Shown here: one piece after another, positions 45,878 through 55,913 of the stretch
Layout: each line of letters begins with the position of its first letter
Numbering within the stretch: position 1 is the first letter of the stretch
DNA from: Hyphomicrobium sp. ghe19
GTDB lineage: Bacteria > Pseudomonadota > Alphaproteobacteria > Rhizobiales > Hyphomicrobiaceae
Reading direction: 5' to 3'
Length of the DNA: 64,000 bases
Assembly: GCF_902712875.1 (NCBI RefSeq)
Contig: NZ_LR743509.1
Span: forward strand, 3,424,001-3,488,000
The notes under the pieces: generated by a model
Told to the model about the DNA's origin: nothing
The model's database searches: none
The model's input: the letters and a program-made list of their open reading frames with translations, nothing else
Translations under genes and position numbers: made by a program

Positions 45878-47233
45878 TCAAGCGCCTGTCGCGAGGCGCT
45901 CCTTCGTCAAGATTTTTGCAAGCTCGACCGCCGGCTGATCGAACGGATCGACGCCCAGCAGTCGGCCTGCGAGAATCGTTTCGATCATAAAGTGCATCGC
46001 CAGCGTGCCCATGGTTTTTTCGTCGAGTTTTGCAATGTCGATTGTTCGCACCGGCCGCCCGGCGCGGGCCAGCGCCTCAGGAACGGCGTGCGATTGGGCG
46101 GAAACGATATCGCCGACGGTGTGGCCGCCGAGCATATCGGCGCCCGCAATGCGCGCGAGATCGGGATCGATTCGCGGGCCGACGCCCTGGCTTGCAACGC
46201 GAACGACCGTCAGATAATGGTCGCGCGGACCGTCCATGAAGAGTTGGAGCTGGCTGTGCTGATCGAGCGGGCCGAGCGCGCCCAACGGTGTCGTGCCTTC
46301 TCCGCCCTTGCCCAGGCTTTCCGCCCAAAGTTGTACGAACCAAGCGGCGAGGCGTCCGAGCCTGTCGGCGTACGGCATCATAACGAGCGTCGAGACGCCC
46401 TTCTCCTTCGAAAGCGCAATCGCGGTCGCGGCTCCGACGGCGGGCGCAAAGTCTTCCGGCTTGCTGGATGCGAGCAGCGCATCGACGACGCCCTTGGCGC
46501 CCGCACGAATGGCGCGGGGATCGAGGCCGCGCGCGATGGCCGGCATCAGGCCGACGTTGGTCAAGCATGAGAAGCGGCCGCCGATGCCGGTGTGATGCTC
46601 GAGCATCGGAATGGCGAACTTCGAGAACAGCGTTCTGAGGCCGTTCGCTTTGCCGGGTTTGTCGGGCTCGGTGATGCCGAGGAAGAGTTTCGGGATCTCG
46701 GCTTCGAGACCAGCCGCCTTGACGGCCGTCAGCGCCGCGATGGCCTGCGCCAATGTCTCCGCCGTGCCGCCGGACTTCGACGTCACGATGAACCGCGTCG
46801 TTGGAAGATCGAGCGACTGGAGGACGCTTTGCAGCGTGCCGCCGTCGAGGTTGGCGTAGAACCTGGTGCGGGGCCTCGTGCGCTGTCCGGGCAAAGCGAC
46901 CCCGGCGATATTCCATCCCGCGAATTGGGCGAACAATTCGCCGCCGAGGCTCGATCCGCCGGTTCCGAAGAACACGATCGTTTTCGCGCCCTGGCTCAGG
47001 CGCGCGTATGCCGCCTCTGCGTCGGCGATGTCCTGGTCTTCGTCGGCGATGCGAAGAAGCGGGAGCTTGCCGGTGCGATAATCATCTTTCAGGGCTTCGA
47101 CGTGCGGGCCGATGCGATCGAGCCATGCCGAATGCGCTGAAGGCGCGAGGCCGTATTCGCCTATCGCGCCTTCGAGGCATCCTTCGATGCTCTGCTGAAA
47201 TGTATGTCCGTCGTGCCGCTGCCCGTCCTGCAT
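45878..47233 (-). CDS. pgi: Glucose-6-phosphate isomerase
   Basis: Interconverts glucose-6-phosphate and fructose-6-phosphate. 451 residues, a short form near 450 like that of Bacillus rather than the 549 of E. coli. FFGTGGSSLGGELF, VTSKSGGTAETLAQ (phosphate-binding), GGRFSCLTNVGLMPAIARG and DQHSQLQLFMDGPRDH support it. Followed by mutL. Confidence 0.92.
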   Translation of the reverse strand: MQDGQRHDGHTFQQSIEGCLEGAIGEYGLAPSAHSAWLDRIGPHVEALKDDYRTGKLPLLRIADEDQDIADAEAAYARLSQGAKTIVFFGTGGSSLGGELFAQFAGWNIAGVALPGQRTRPRTRFYANLDGGTLQSVLQSLDLPTTRFIVTSKSGGTAETLAQAIAALTAVKAAGLEAEIPKLFLGITEPDKPGKANGLRTLFSKFAIPMLEHHTGIGGRFSCLTNVGLMPAIARGLDPRAIRAGAKGVVDALLASSKPEDFAPAVGAATAIALSKEKGVSTLVMMPYADRLGRLAAWFVQLWAESLGKGGEGTTPLGALGPLDQHSQLQLFMDGPRDHYLTVVRVASQGVGPRIDPDLARIAGADMLGGHTVGDIVSAQSHAVPEALARAGRPVRTIDIAKLDEKTMGTLAMHFMIETILAGRLLGVDPFDQPAVELAKILTKERLATGA

Positions 47234-47343
47234 CGCCGCTCAACGCTCCTTGTTCAAATCCGTTCCGGCCTAGCCGATTTCGGATGTGCGGCCAAGAGCG
47301 CAGAACGAAGCTGACTTTGCGCGGCTAGAAACCGTCTCGCAGG

Positions 47344-47430
47344 CGTCATCCCCGCGCGCGGGGATCTATGCACGCAAGCGTTCATCGCGAATGGCAGGCT
47401 TGGACGGATCCCGGCCTCCGCCGGGATGAC
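47344..47430. repeat. Palindromic intergenic repeat, copy 3
   Basis: GTCATCCC (47345-47352) and GGGATGAC (47423-47430) are the outer arms. Inside are the 18-bp palindrome ATCCCCGCGCGCGGGGAT (47348-47365) and a hairpin ATCCCGG/CCGGGAT (47408-47427). It lies between the M16 gene and pgi. Confidence 0.65.
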
Positions 47431-47440
47431 GTCCATTGCT

Positions 47441-48859
47441 TCAGCCCCGATCGGGCGCGGCCAGGACCGGCTGTAACGCTGCGGGCGACGCCGACTTCAT
47501 GCCGGTCGGCTTGCCGACGATCGTGACGACGAGATCATCCGGCTTCAGCAGCCTCGCGGCGACCCGCTTGGCGTCCTCGACGGTCACCGCGTTGATCAGC
47601 TTGTTGCGGTTTTCGACGTAGTCCGGGCCGAAGCCTTCCTGCATCAGCCCCAAGAGCTGAGAGGCGATCTTCGAGTTGGTGTCGAAGCGCAACGCGTAGG
47701 AACCGGTGAGATAGTCCTTGGCCGCCTGCAGATCCTCTTTGCTCGGACCGTTCTCGGCCATCTTCTTCATCTCGTTGCGGATGATCGAGAGGCTTTCACC
47801 CATCGACGCGTTCTTCGTCGCGACGCTGCCGACGAGAATAGACGTCTGCTGGTAGGGCTGGACGTAGGTGTACACGGAATAGGCAAGTCCGCGTTTCTCG
47901 CGCACCTCTTCCATCAGCTTCGCTGAGAAGCCACCGCCGCCGAGGATGTGATTGACGACGAATGCCGTGATGAAGTCCGGGTCCTTGCGCGGCATGGCGC
48001 CGAGCCCGAACACGGCGACCGACTGCGGCACGCCCATCTCGACGATCTTCTGGCTTCCGCCCTTCGCCGGCTCCGTATGTGCGACGGGGAAGAGATCGGC
48101 TTTCGCCGGGAGCGGCCCGAAGACATCGTCGATGAGCTTGCCGAGTTCGGCGGCCGTGATGTCGCCGACGGCGACGATCTTCAGGTTGTCACGGGCGAAC
48201 GTGCGCTTGTGATAATCGAGGAGATCGTCACGCGTGATTTTCGCGACGGAATCTACGGTGCCGTTCGACGGGCGCGCGTAGGGATGTCCAGCGAAGGCCT
48301 GCGCGTACCATTCGCGCATCGCGACCTTCTCGGGGTCCTTGTCAGCGTAGATCAGGTTGGCTGTCAGCTGCTGGCGAATGCGCTCAACAGCTTCGGTGTC
48401 GAAGCGCGGTTTCTGTACGGAAAGCTTCAGAAGCTCGACGGCCTTGTCGCGGTTCGCCGACAGCGTCTCGAACGATCCGTAGAGAGAGTCCTTGCTGTCG
48501 TCGTAGCTCATGCGCATGGCGATATCTTCCATGCGCTCCTGATAGTCCTGGGATTTGATGTCACCAGCGCCCTCATCCATCATTGCGGTGAGGAAGTTGG
48601 CGAGGCCGGGTTTTCCCGGCGGGTCCTGGCTGTTGCCGCCGTCGAAGGCATACCGCAACGAAATCAGCGGAACGCTGTGCTCTTCGACGAGCCAAGCTTC
48701 AATTCCGCCGGGCGATTTTATCTGCTGAATGTTCATTGCGGCTGCTGAGTGACTGACGGATGCGGTGAACAACAAAGCCAGAGCGGGAAGAGCCAAGGCT
48801 ATGTTGGGACGGACTGCCTTGCGAACAAGCGCAGCAGCCGCACGATAAGAACCTATCAT
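47441..48859 (-). CDS. M16 family peptidase-like protein, non-catalytic partner subunit
   Basis: 472 residues from the ATG at 48859, with GAGGTGA just upstream; a GTG at 48868 overlaps the previous stop. A signal peptide (PNIALALPALALLFTASVSHSAAA) sends it to the periplasm. The zinc motif HxxEH is missing: the corresponding site reads LANFLTAMMDEGAG. The C-terminal R/Y pair of the inactive partner is present in EVREKRGLAYSVYTY. In this family the two subunits form one active heterodimer, here with the catalytic subunit encoded immediately upstream. Confidence 0.9.
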   Translation of the reverse strand: MIGSYRAAAALVRKAVRPNIALALPALALLFTASVSHSAAAMNIQQIKSPGGIEAWLVEEHSVPLISLRYAFDGGNSQDPPGKPGLANFLTAMMDEGAGDIKSQDYQERMEDIAMRMSYDDSKDSLYGSFETLSANRDKAVELLKLSVQKPRFDTEAVERIRQQLTANLIYADKDPEKVAMREWYAQAFAGHPYARPSNGTVDSVAKITRDDLLDYHKRTFARDNLKIVAVGDITAAELGKLIDDVFGPLPAKADLFPVAHTEPAKGGSQKIVEMGVPQSVAVFGLGAMPRKDPDFITAFVVNHILGGGGFSAKLMEEVREKRGLAYSVYTYVQPYQQTSILVGSVATKNASMGESLSIIRNEMKKMAENGPSKEDLQAAKDYLTGSYALRFDTNSKIASQLLGLMQEGFGPDYVENRNKLINAVTVEDAKRVAARLLKPDDLVVTIVGKPTGMKSASPAALQPVLAAPDRG

Positions 48860-48864
48860 CAATG

Positions 48865-50280
48865 TCACCTCAATTCGCCGGACGGTGATGCGGCGGGAAG
48901 ATCTTCGACTTGCGCGACACCCGACTGATCGGGAACGAGATAACCCGTAACGGAATCGTTGAGATCGAGGTACTTGGCGGCGACCTTCTTAACGTCGTCC
49001 GCCGTTACCTTCGAAATATTGGCAGGCCAAGCCTCGACGTCGGCGACGGTGCGGCCGACGGCGAGATTCCAACCGTAGCGGCGCGCCAGCGTCGCCTGGT
49101 TGTCGCTGTCGTACACGTAATCGGCGAGATAGCTGTTCTTGGCGCGGGTCAGTTCCTGGTCCGTCACGCCGTTCTTCAAGATGTCGGCCAGAACAGCGTC
49201 CGAGGCAGCCTCGATCTTCTCGAGCGGCACGCCGTCGGCTGCGACCGCGTAAAGCGAGATCGTTCCGCCGTCGAGGCCGTAGCCCGAATAGTCGCCGCCG
49301 GCGCTCGACGCGAGCTTCTGTTCAACGACGAGCTTCTTGTACAGGCGGCTCGTCGATCCGGAGCCCGCGATCTTCATCAGGATATCGAGCGCTTCGGCTT
49401 CGCCCGGCTTCGCCGTTACGTAGCTCGGCGCCTGATAGTAGCGCTGGAACGAATAGTTGCCTGCGCGCGGATCTTTCAGCGTCAACCGGCGCGCCACGAG
49501 CTGCGGGGGATCGCTCGGACGGTTACGAGTTGACGGAACGCTCGGGTTCGCCGGAATCTTGCCGTACGTTTCGTCGGCGAGCTTCTTCACTTCGTCGACG
49601 GTCACATCGCCCGATACGACGAGGATGGCGTTATTCGGCGCATAGTAGTGCTTGTAGAAATCGAGCGCGTTCTGGCGAGAGAGCTTTGCCATCTCGTGGT
49701 ACCAGCCGATCACCGGCTTGCCGTACGGATGGTTCAGGTAGAGCGCCGCGTTCATCTGCTCATCGAGGATAGATGACGGGTTGTTCTCGATGCGCGAACG
49801 GCGTTCCTCGAGAATGACGTCGCGCTCGGTCAGAACTTCCTTCTCGTCGAGACGAAGATTGACCATGCGGTCGGCTTCCATCTCCATCATCTTGCCGAGA
49901 CGGTCCTTGGCGACGCGCTGAAAGTATGCGGTCGCATCGTTGCCGGTGAAGGCGTTGTCCTGACCACCGAGCCGGCCGACGATCTTGGAGAACTCGCCGA
50001 CGGGAATCTTGTCGGTCGACTTGAACATGAGATGCTCGAGGAAATGCGCGATGCCGGAGACGCCGCCCACCTCGTCGGCCGCGCCGACCCTGTACCAGAC
50101 CATGTGGGTCACGACGGGTGACCGGTGGTCTGGAATGACGACGACATCCATGCCGTTCGAAAGTTTGAATTCGGCGGCGCGAGTGGCGCCGTCGGCGGCG
50201 TGAGCTTGTGGATTCACTGCGAGCATGAGCACTGCCAATGAGGTTAAGAGGCTAGACCGAAAGCACGTCGCAAGACGCAT
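48865..50280 (-). CDS. M16 family zinc peptidase, catalytic subunit
   Basis: 471 residues with a signal peptide (SSLLTSLAVLMLAVNPQAHA). The inverted zinc motif HFLEH is intact in SGIAHFLEHLMFKST, and the distal Glu ligand fits ERDVILEERR. AAGGAA lies seven bases before the ATG. A periplasmic processing or peptide-degrading protease paired with the downstream partner; the natural substrate is unknown. The order ileS-lspA-lipoprotein-M16-M16 is shared in Hyphomicrobiales. Confidence 0.93.
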   Translation of the reverse strand: MRLATCFRSSLLTSLAVLMLAVNPQAHAADGATRAAEFKLSNGMDVVVIPDHRSPVVTHMVWYRVGAADEVGGVSGIAHFLEHLMFKSTDKIPVGEFSKIVGRLGGQDNAFTGNDATAYFQRVAKDRLGKMMEMEADRMVNLRLDEKEVLTERDVILEERRSRIENNPSSILDEQMNAALYLNHPYGKPVIGWYHEMAKLSRQNALDFYKHYYAPNNAILVVSGDVTVDEVKKLADETYGKIPANPSVPSTRNRPSDPPQLVARRLTLKDPRAGNYSFQRYYQAPSYVTAKPGEAEALDILMKIAGSGSTSRLYKKLVVEQKLASSAGGDYSGYGLDGGTISLYAVAADGVPLEKIEAASDAVLADILKNGVTDQELTRAKNSYLADYVYDSDNQATLARRYGWNLAVGRTVADVEAWPANISKVTADDVKKVAAKYLDLNDSVTGYLVPDQSGVAQVEDLPAASPSGELR

Positions 50281-50527
50281 TATGGCGTTCCTTCGAACCG
50301 TAAGAGATAGAGTGCACCGCGACTTTTTTCATCCTAAACCGAACCCGAGTGCCGGGGATTAATCTGCAAAAGGCATAGGAAGCCAGCGTGCGGAATGTCC
50401 CGCTAGTGAGCGGCCGTTAGGAAATGAAGTCAAATGACAAGGCGTTCATCTGCGGCCGTTGACATGCGGCGCAATCAGCACTTTTGTGCGACGGAAAAGA
50501 TTTCGTTATGGGGCCGTTGAGTCGAAT

Positions 50528-51004
50528 TCACTGACTTTGGAAATCGTCGTCCGAATCGTCAGCATTGGTCGAGCCGGTCGTCCATTTCTTTACGGCGTTG
50601 AAGATCGACGGTTTGCAAGAGCCGAGCGGACCCGCGGCAGAATCGGCGGAAGAATCGCCACGGAACTGCGCTTCTTCATAGTTTTTCTTGCAGTACTCGG
50701 CCTGCTGTCTCTCGAGATCAGCCTGCGAGACCTTCAGCTTTTTGTCGGGATCCTGGATTTCGGCGAGCGTCGGTTGTTCGACCTTGCCGCTGCCTGGCGG
50801 CGGTAGCGCCTCGAGGCCGGGCGGCACCACCAGCGGCTGCCGGGCCGCCATCTTGGGGTCGCCCTTCGGGCCGCTGTCGCCATTTAAGCCCATGGCGTCG
50901 AAGACTTTGCCGTTCAGCTGAACGCCGTCAAAACCGCCGCAACCCGCCAAGAATAGCGAAGCCGTGACGCAGAGACCGATTTTTCGACCTAATTTCAACG
51001 ACAT
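50528..51004 (-). CDS. Outer-membrane lipoprotein of unknown function (BamF/DUF3035-like features)
   Basis: 158 residues. Lipoprotein signal with lipobox LFLAGC, acylated Cys22. The segment QPLVVPPGLEALPPPG resembles the proline motif of DUF3035/BamF lipoproteins linked to outer-membrane assembly in Alphaproteobacteria. That link is tentative. The rest is acidic and low in structure. It directly follows lspA, the signal peptidase that would process it. Confidence 0.75.
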   Translation of the reverse strand: MSLKLGRKIGLCVTASLFLAGCGGFDGVQLNGKVFDAMGLNGDSGPKGDPKMAARQPLVVPPGLEALPPPGSGKVEQPTLAEIQDPDKKLKVSQADLERQQAEYCKKNYEEAQFRGDSSADSAAGPLGSCKPSIFNAVKKWTTGSTNADDSDDDFQSQ

Positions 51005-51066
51005 GCTTATTTGCTCGTGCCTTTAACCGACACGCCCCCGAGCCCGGATAAGCCGACTTTACGGCG

Positions 51067-51576
51067 CTAATGCGACTCGCCCCTGAAAGACTCATACAAC
51101 AGGCCAATGACGCCAGCAACGATGGCCACATCGGCAATGTTGAAGACGTACCAATGGAAGCCGTAGGCGTGGAGCGAGAAGAAATCGGCGACGCCCCCAA
51201 TGCGCAGCCGGTCAATCGCGTTGCCGATGGCGCCGCCGATGATCAAGCCGAGGCTGATCGCCATGAGCCGGCTTCCCTGCGACCAGTTGAGCCACAACCA
51301 GAGGCCAGCGCTCGCCACGATCGCGAAGGCGACCAACAGATATTGGCCCTCGCGGCTTTCCTGATTGAACAGCGAGTAGCTGACGCCGATGTTCTTCACG
51401 AAGACCAGGTCGAGAAACGGCGTGACCTCGACGCGGCCCTTCGCCTCGATGCCATAGACGTCCAGCATCCAGAACTTGTGCGCCTGGTCGATGGCGATCG
51501 TCGCGAGCGCAATGGTGAGCGCGAGCGCGGCCCATCTGCTCCAGACGAGGCGTCGCGTTTCCGCTAGCTCACTCAT
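51067..51576 (-). CDS. lspA: Lipoprotein signal peptidase LspA
   Basis: Inner-membrane aspartyl protease that removes signal peptides from diacylated prolipoproteins. 169 residues, four membrane helices. Catalytic Asp pair in [15 protein letters not shown] and FNIADVAI. Overlaps the ileS stop by four bases and precedes a lipoprotein gene. Confidence 0.95.
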   Translation of the reverse strand: MSELAETRRLVWSRWAALALTIALATIAIDQAHKFWMLDVYGIEAKGRVEVTPFLDLVFVKNIGVSYSLFNQESREGQYLLVAFAIVASAGLWLWLNWSQGSRLMAISLGLIIGGAIGNAIDRLRIGGVADFFSLHAYGFHWYVFNIADVAIVAGVIGLLYESFRGESH

Positions 51577-54500
51577 GCCGTCACCCCGGAATCGATCTCA
51601 CGCATTGCCGCCGCGTCGCGCGCCGACAGGTCGGGATAATCTGGATCGGAGCCGACGTCCTTCGTGATGCGCCACGAGCGCGCGCACTTCTTGCCTTCCG
51701 CGCGTTTGACGACGACGCCGACCCCGGGCTCGTTCGGAAGCGTGAACGCACCTTCGGGCGCCGGCTCGGTGGAAATCGAGATGTCCGACGTGATTGAAAC
51801 TTCCGCCATGTCGACACCGTCGAGGCCCGCCATCAGATCGGGATCGGTGATGTAGACTTCGGGTGCGGCTTCGAGCGACGAGCCGATTTTCTTTTCCGCG
51901 CGCGCGATTTCGAGAGCGCCCGTTAAGACGCTTCTGACTTCGCGCACCCGGTCCCACTTCGCCGCGAGATTATCGTCGCGCCATTCGCGCGGGATCTTCG
52001 GGAAGGAGGCAAGATGCACGCTTTCCGCTTCATCCGGCCGGTAGAGCAGCCAAGCTTCTTCCGCCGTGAACGACAGGATCGGCGCGAGCCAACGGATCAG
52101 CGTATCGCATAGCTTATCGATGACGGTGAGCGCCGCCTTTCGTTTCAGACTCGACGGCGCTTCGCAATAAAGCGCGTCCTTGCGGATGTCGAAATAGAAC
52201 GCCGACAGCTCGGTGTTCATGAACTGCGACAGCAGGCCGACGATCTTGCGGTAATCGTAATGCTCGTAGGCTTTGCGGATTTCGTGATCGAGTTCGGCGA
52301 GACGATGCAGCATCAGCCGCTCGAGTTCGAATGGCTTCATGTCCTTCAGGCTAACGGCGTCCTCGGGCTTGAAATGCGCGAGCGCGCCGAGCATCCAGCG
52401 CAGCGTGTTCCTCAGCTTGCGGTACGTTTCGGAGAACGTCTTCAGGATTTCGCCGCCGATGCGGAGATCGTCGGAATAATCCGATGCCGCCACCCAGAGC
52501 CGCAGTATGTCGGCGCCGGACTTCGCCATCACGTCTTGCGGCGCGACGACGTTGCCGAGCGACTTCGACATCTTCTGTCCCTTCTCATCGAGGACGAAGC
52601 CGTGGGTCACCACGATGTCGTAGGGCGCTTCTCCGCGGGTGCCGCAGCTTTCGAGAAGCGACGAATGGAACCAGCCGCGATGCTGATCGGAACCCTCGAG
52701 GTACATGACCCGGTCCTGGCCGCCGTCGCGTTTGCGCTTCAAGCCTTTGAAGCCGGGGAAGGCCGTCGGGTCTTCCAGCGTGAAGGCGTGCGTCGAACCT
52801 GAATCGAACCAGACGTCGAGCACGTCTTTGACCTGCTCCCACTTCTTGATGTCTTTCGCGGGAATGAAGCCCTTGAGGAAACGTTCCTTCGCGCCTTCCT
52901 CGAACCAGACGTCCGCGCCCTTTTCGGCGAATGCCTTCTCGATGCGGGCGGAGAGTTCTTCCGATTTTTCGAAGCCCGGTCCGGGGATGACCTGATCGGT
53001 TTCGGTATTGCGGAAGACAGTGATCGGCACGCCCCACGCGCGCTGACGGGAGACGACCCAGTCGGGCCGGTTCTCGATCATGCCGTTGATGCGGTTCTCG
53101 CCTGTTTCCGGAACCCACTTGACGCGTTTGATTTCATCGAGCGCGAGGTGGCGAAGGGTCGGTGCGTTGTGGCCGATCCCCCTCTCCCCGCTCGCGGGGA
53201 GAGGGCTGGGGTGAGGGGCAGCCCCAGATTCCGGTGCGAGCGGCTGCCCCTCAAGATGAAGAGGCTTATCCATCGCGATGAACCATTGCGGCGTGTTGCG
53301 GAAGATGACCGGTTTCTTCGAACGCCACGAGTGTGGATACTGATGCTTCAGGCGGCCGCGAGCGATGATGTTGCCGGCTTCCGCCAGCGCCTTGATGACG
53401 GCGTCGTTGGCGTCGCCTTTGTCACCGTTCTCCTTCAGCACCCGCTTGCCTTCGAAGCCGGGCGCTGCCTTCGTCATGACGCCGTCGGCGTCGACGGTGA
53501 ACGGCACGGTCGGATCGATGCCCTGATCGCGCAGCGCTTTCTGGTTCTTCGTCCAGATAATGTAGTCGTCGGCGCCGTGGCCGGGCGCCGTGTGGACGAA
53601 GCCCGTACCCGTATCGTCAGTCACGTGATCGCCGTCGAGCAGCGGCACGTCGAATGCGTAGCCGAGGTCGCGCAGCGGATGCTCGCAGACGAGATGCCGT
53701 AGGTCGAAGGCGCTGACGGGCCAGCGCCGCTCATAAGCCTCGACCTTCGCCGCCTTCATGACGTCGGCGGCGAGCTTGTCGGCGAGGACGTAGCGATCGC
53801 CCTTCTTCGCCCAATTGTTTTCCGGCGCTTCCGTGACCTCGTAGAGGCCATACTCGATGCGCGACGAGAAGCTGATCGCGCGGTTGCCCGGGATCGTCCA
53901 CGGTGTCGTCGTCCAGATGACGACCGAGGCTCCGAGCAAATTCTCCGGCGTTACCTCGGGATGGATCTCGGGCGGGGTTTCGGCTGCCGAAAAGTCCTCG
54001 GCCGTCGGCAGGGGCTTCACGGGGAACTTCACCCAGATCATATCGGACTGATAGTCCTGGTATTCGACCTCGGCCTCGGCCAGTGCGGTCTTTTCGACGA
54101 CCGACCACATGACGGGCTTGGAACCGCGATAGAGCTGGCCAGTCGCTGCGAACTTCATCAATTCGCGCGCGATGATGCTTTCGGCGCGGTAGTCCATCGT
54201 CGAGTACGGCCGCTCCCAGTCGCCGACGACGCCCAAGCGCTTGAACTCATCGCGCTGGATGTTCAGCCAGTGAGCGGCAAACTTCCGGCATTCGTCGCGG
54301 AAGGCGTTGATGGCGACCGGATCGGAGAAATTCGGCTTCTCCTTGCCTTTCGCGCGATACTGCTCCTCGATCTTCCATTCGATCGGGAGGCCGTGGCAAT
54401 CCCAGCCCGGCACGTAGTTGGAATCGTGGCCGAGCATCTGCTGCGATTTGACGACCAGGTCCTTCAGGATCTTGTTCAGCGCGTGGCCGATGTGGATGTT

Positions 54501-54752
54501 GCCGTTGGCGTACGGCGGGCCGTCGTGCAGCGTGAACTTCACGCGGCCTTTGGATTGCGAGCGCAGCTTTTCATAGAGGCCGATCTCGTCCCAGCGCTTG
54601 AGGAGCTTCGGCTCCAATTCCGGCAAACCGGCGCGCATCGGGAAATCGGTCGCGGGCAGGAACAGCGTCTTGCTCCAGTCGCGGCCGCCGTCGGCTGCCG
54701 GAGCTTGTGTTGCAGCGCCTGCCTTGCCGGCGGCCTTTGCGTCTTTCGACAT
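51573..54752 (-). CDS. ileS: Isoleucyl-tRNA synthetase with an in-frame palindromic insertion
   Basis: Charges tRNA-Ile; includes an editing domain. 1059 residues from the ATG at 54752; a TTG seven codons upstream is less likely. Class-I HIGH motif in [12 protein letters not shown], editing-domain [14 protein letters not shown], and KMSKS in QKMSKSLGN. Between [10 protein letters not shown] and [12 protein letters not shown] there are about 30 extra residues ([13 protein letters not shown] within) encoded by a hairpin-rich repeat, absent from other IleRS as I remember them. The frame stays open, so the enzyme is presumably functional. Overlaps lspA by four bases. Confidence 0.95.
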   Translation of the reverse strand: MSKDAKAAGKAGAATQAPAADGGRDWSKTLFLPATDFPMRAGLPELEPKLLKRWDEIGLYEKLRSQSKGRVKFTLHDGPPYANGNIHIGHALNKILKDLVVKSQQMLGHDSNYVPGWDCHGLPIEWKIEEQYRAKGKEKPNFSDPVAINAFRDECRKFAAHWLNIQRDEFKRLGVVGDWERPYSTMDYRAESIIARELMKFAATGQLYRGSKPVMWSVVEKTALAEAEVEYQDYQSDMIWVKFPVKPLPTAEDFSAAETPPEIHPEVTPENLLGASVVIWTTTPWTIPGNRAISFSSRIEYGLYEVTEAPENNWAKKGDRYVLADKLAADVMKAAKVEAYERRWPVSAFDLRHLVCEHPLRDLGYAFDVPLLDGDHVTDDTGTGFVHTAPGHGADDYIIWTKNQKALRDQGIDPTVPFTVDADGVMTKAAPGFEGKRVLKENGDKGDANDAVIKALAEAGNIIARGRLKHQYPHSWRSKKPVIFRNTPQWFIAMDKPLHLEGQPLAPESGAAPHPSPLPASGERGIGHNAPTLRHLALDEIKRVKWVPETGENRINGMIENRPDWVVSRQRAWGVPITVFRNTETDQVIPGPGFEKSEELSARIEKAFAEKGADVWFEEGAKERFLKGFIPAKDIKKWEQVKDVLDVWFDSGSTHAFTLEDPTAFPGFKGLKRKRDGGQDRVMYLEGSDQHRGWFHSSLLESCGTRGEAPYDIVVTHGFVLDEKGQKMSKSLGNVVAPQDVMAKSGADILRLWVAASDYSDDLRIGGEILKTFSETYRKLRNTLRWMLGALAHFKPEDAVSLKDMKPFELERLMLHRLAELDHEIRKAYEHYDYRKIVGLLSQFMNTELSAFYFDIRKDALYCEAPSSLKRKAALTVIDKLCDTLIRWLAPILSFTAEEAWLLYRPDEAESVHLASFPKIPREWRDDNLAAKWDRVREVRSVLTGALEIARAEKKIGSSLEAAPEVYITDPDLMAGLDGVDMAEVSITSDISISTEPAPEGAFTLPNEPGVGVVVKRAEGKKCARSWRITKDVGSDPDYPDLSARDAAAMREIDSGVTA
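53177..53252. repeat. Palindromic repeat element inserted within ileS
   Basis: CCCTCTCCCCG (53180-53190) and CGGGGAGAGGG (53195-53205) form an 11-bp stem with a four-base loop. GAGGGGCAGCC (53213-53223) and GGCTGCCCCTC (53242-53252) form a second 11-bp stem; CTGGGG/CCCCAG (53206-53227) is an alternative. The element encodes about 25 residues around [10 protein letters not shown] in the ileS frame. The translated motif is one I know from dispersed repeats in many proteobacterial genomes. Confidence 0.7.
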
Positions 54753-54857
54753 CGGGTAAACTTTCAATTCCAAAGAAAATCAGCGCGGGTTCTAGCAAGG
54801 TGCGCCCGTCAAGTCATCCCGCGGCCCCGTCGCCACGCCGGAACCATTTTTTATAAC

Positions 54858-54928
54858 GTCATCCCCGCGTAGGCGGGCATCCGGCCAACTTTCCGGCCTG
54901 GACAGATCCCGGCCTTCGCCGGGATGAC
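54858..54928. repeat. Palindromic intergenic repeat, copy 4
   Basis: GTCATCCC (54858-54865) and GGGATGAC (54921-54928) outer arms, with a hairpin ATCCCGG/CCGGGAT at 54906-54925. The right 26 bases match copy 3 at 24 positions. It lies between ribF and ileS. Confidence 0.65.
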
Positions 54929-54938
54929 GCAGCTAGGA

Positions 54939-55865
54939 TCAGGCCTTAGCCAGAACCGCCTGCACCTTGGCGATATCTTCGTCCATCTGCGCGACGAGTT
55001 CCTCGACCGAGCGGAATTTGCGGTCGCCGCGAATAAAGTCGATGAATTCGACCTCCATTTCGCGGCCGTAAAGGTCGCCGTTGAAGTCGAACAAGTAAAC
55101 TTCGAGGACGGGCATTCCGTCATCGAACGTCGGGCGCGTGCCGAGATAGGCCGCCGCGTCGTGGGGCACGCCGTCGAAATACGCTCGGACAGCGTATATG
55201 CCGTGGCCGAGCGTCGTGCCTTTCGGCATCGGCAGGTTGGCGGTCGGATAGCCCATATCCGTTCCGCGCTTGGCGCCGCCGACCACCCGGCCCGCGACGC
55301 GCCACGGGGAGCCAAGCACGTGGGCTGCGCCCTTCACGTCGCCCTGGGCGAGGTAGAGCCTTACGGCGGACGACGAAAACGGTTCGCCTGCTTCCGCGAT
55401 CGGGGGCATGACGGTCACTCCAAAACCAAGTTCTTCTCCGGCGCGAACCATCAGCTCGGGATTGCCGCCGCGCTTATGGCCGAAATAGAAATCGTAGCCG
55501 ATGACGACGTGAACGACGCCAAGCCCCGCGACGAGCACACGCTCGATGAAATGTTCGGCGGTCAGCGCGGCGAGTTCGGCGTTGAAGGGCTCGACGACGG
55601 CGATGTCGACGCCAAGCGTCTCAAGCAGCACGAGCTTCCGCTTCAACGGGGTCAGACGGAAGTGCGCCTCGTTCGGCTGGAAGAACTCGCGCGGATGCGG
55701 TTCGAAGATCATCACGGATGATGACGCCTTGGCTTTCCGCGCTTGCGCCTTCGCCTCAGCGATCAGCGCGCGATGTCCGCGATGAACGCCATCGAAATTT
55801 CCGATGGCGATGGCGGAGCCCCGAAACTCCGGCGAAACATGCTTGTGACCATGAATGACGTGCAT
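54939..55865 (-). CDS. ribF: Bifunctional riboflavin kinase/FAD synthetase RibF
   Basis: Makes FMN and then FAD. 308 residues. The N-terminal adenylyltransferase domain has AIAIGNFDGVHRGHRALI and VIGYDFYFGHKRGG; the C-terminal kinase domain has GAKRGTDMGYPTANLP and EVYLFDFNGDLYGREMEVEFIDFIR. Upstream of ileS in the conserved maoC-ribF-ileS-lspA order. Confidence 0.95.
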   Translation of the reverse strand: MHVIHGHKHVSPEFRGSAIAIGNFDGVHRGHRALIAEAKAQARKAKASSSVMIFEPHPREFFQPNEAHFRLTPLKRKLVLLETLGVDIAVVEPFNAELAALTAEHFIERVLVAGLGVVHVVIGYDFYFGHKRGGNPELMVRAGEELGFGVTVMPPIAEAGEPFSSSAVRLYLAQGDVKGAAHVLGSPWRVAGRVVGGAKRGTDMGYPTANLPMPKGTTLGHGIYAVRAYFDGVPHDAAAYLGTRPTFDDGMPVLEVYLFDFNGDLYGREMEVEFIDFIRGDRKFRSVEELVAQMDEDIAKVQAVLAKA

Positions 55866-55913
55866 GTCTGGCGCGGCTTCGCCGGTCTCCGAGATCTGCG
55901 AACGTACCTTCGA

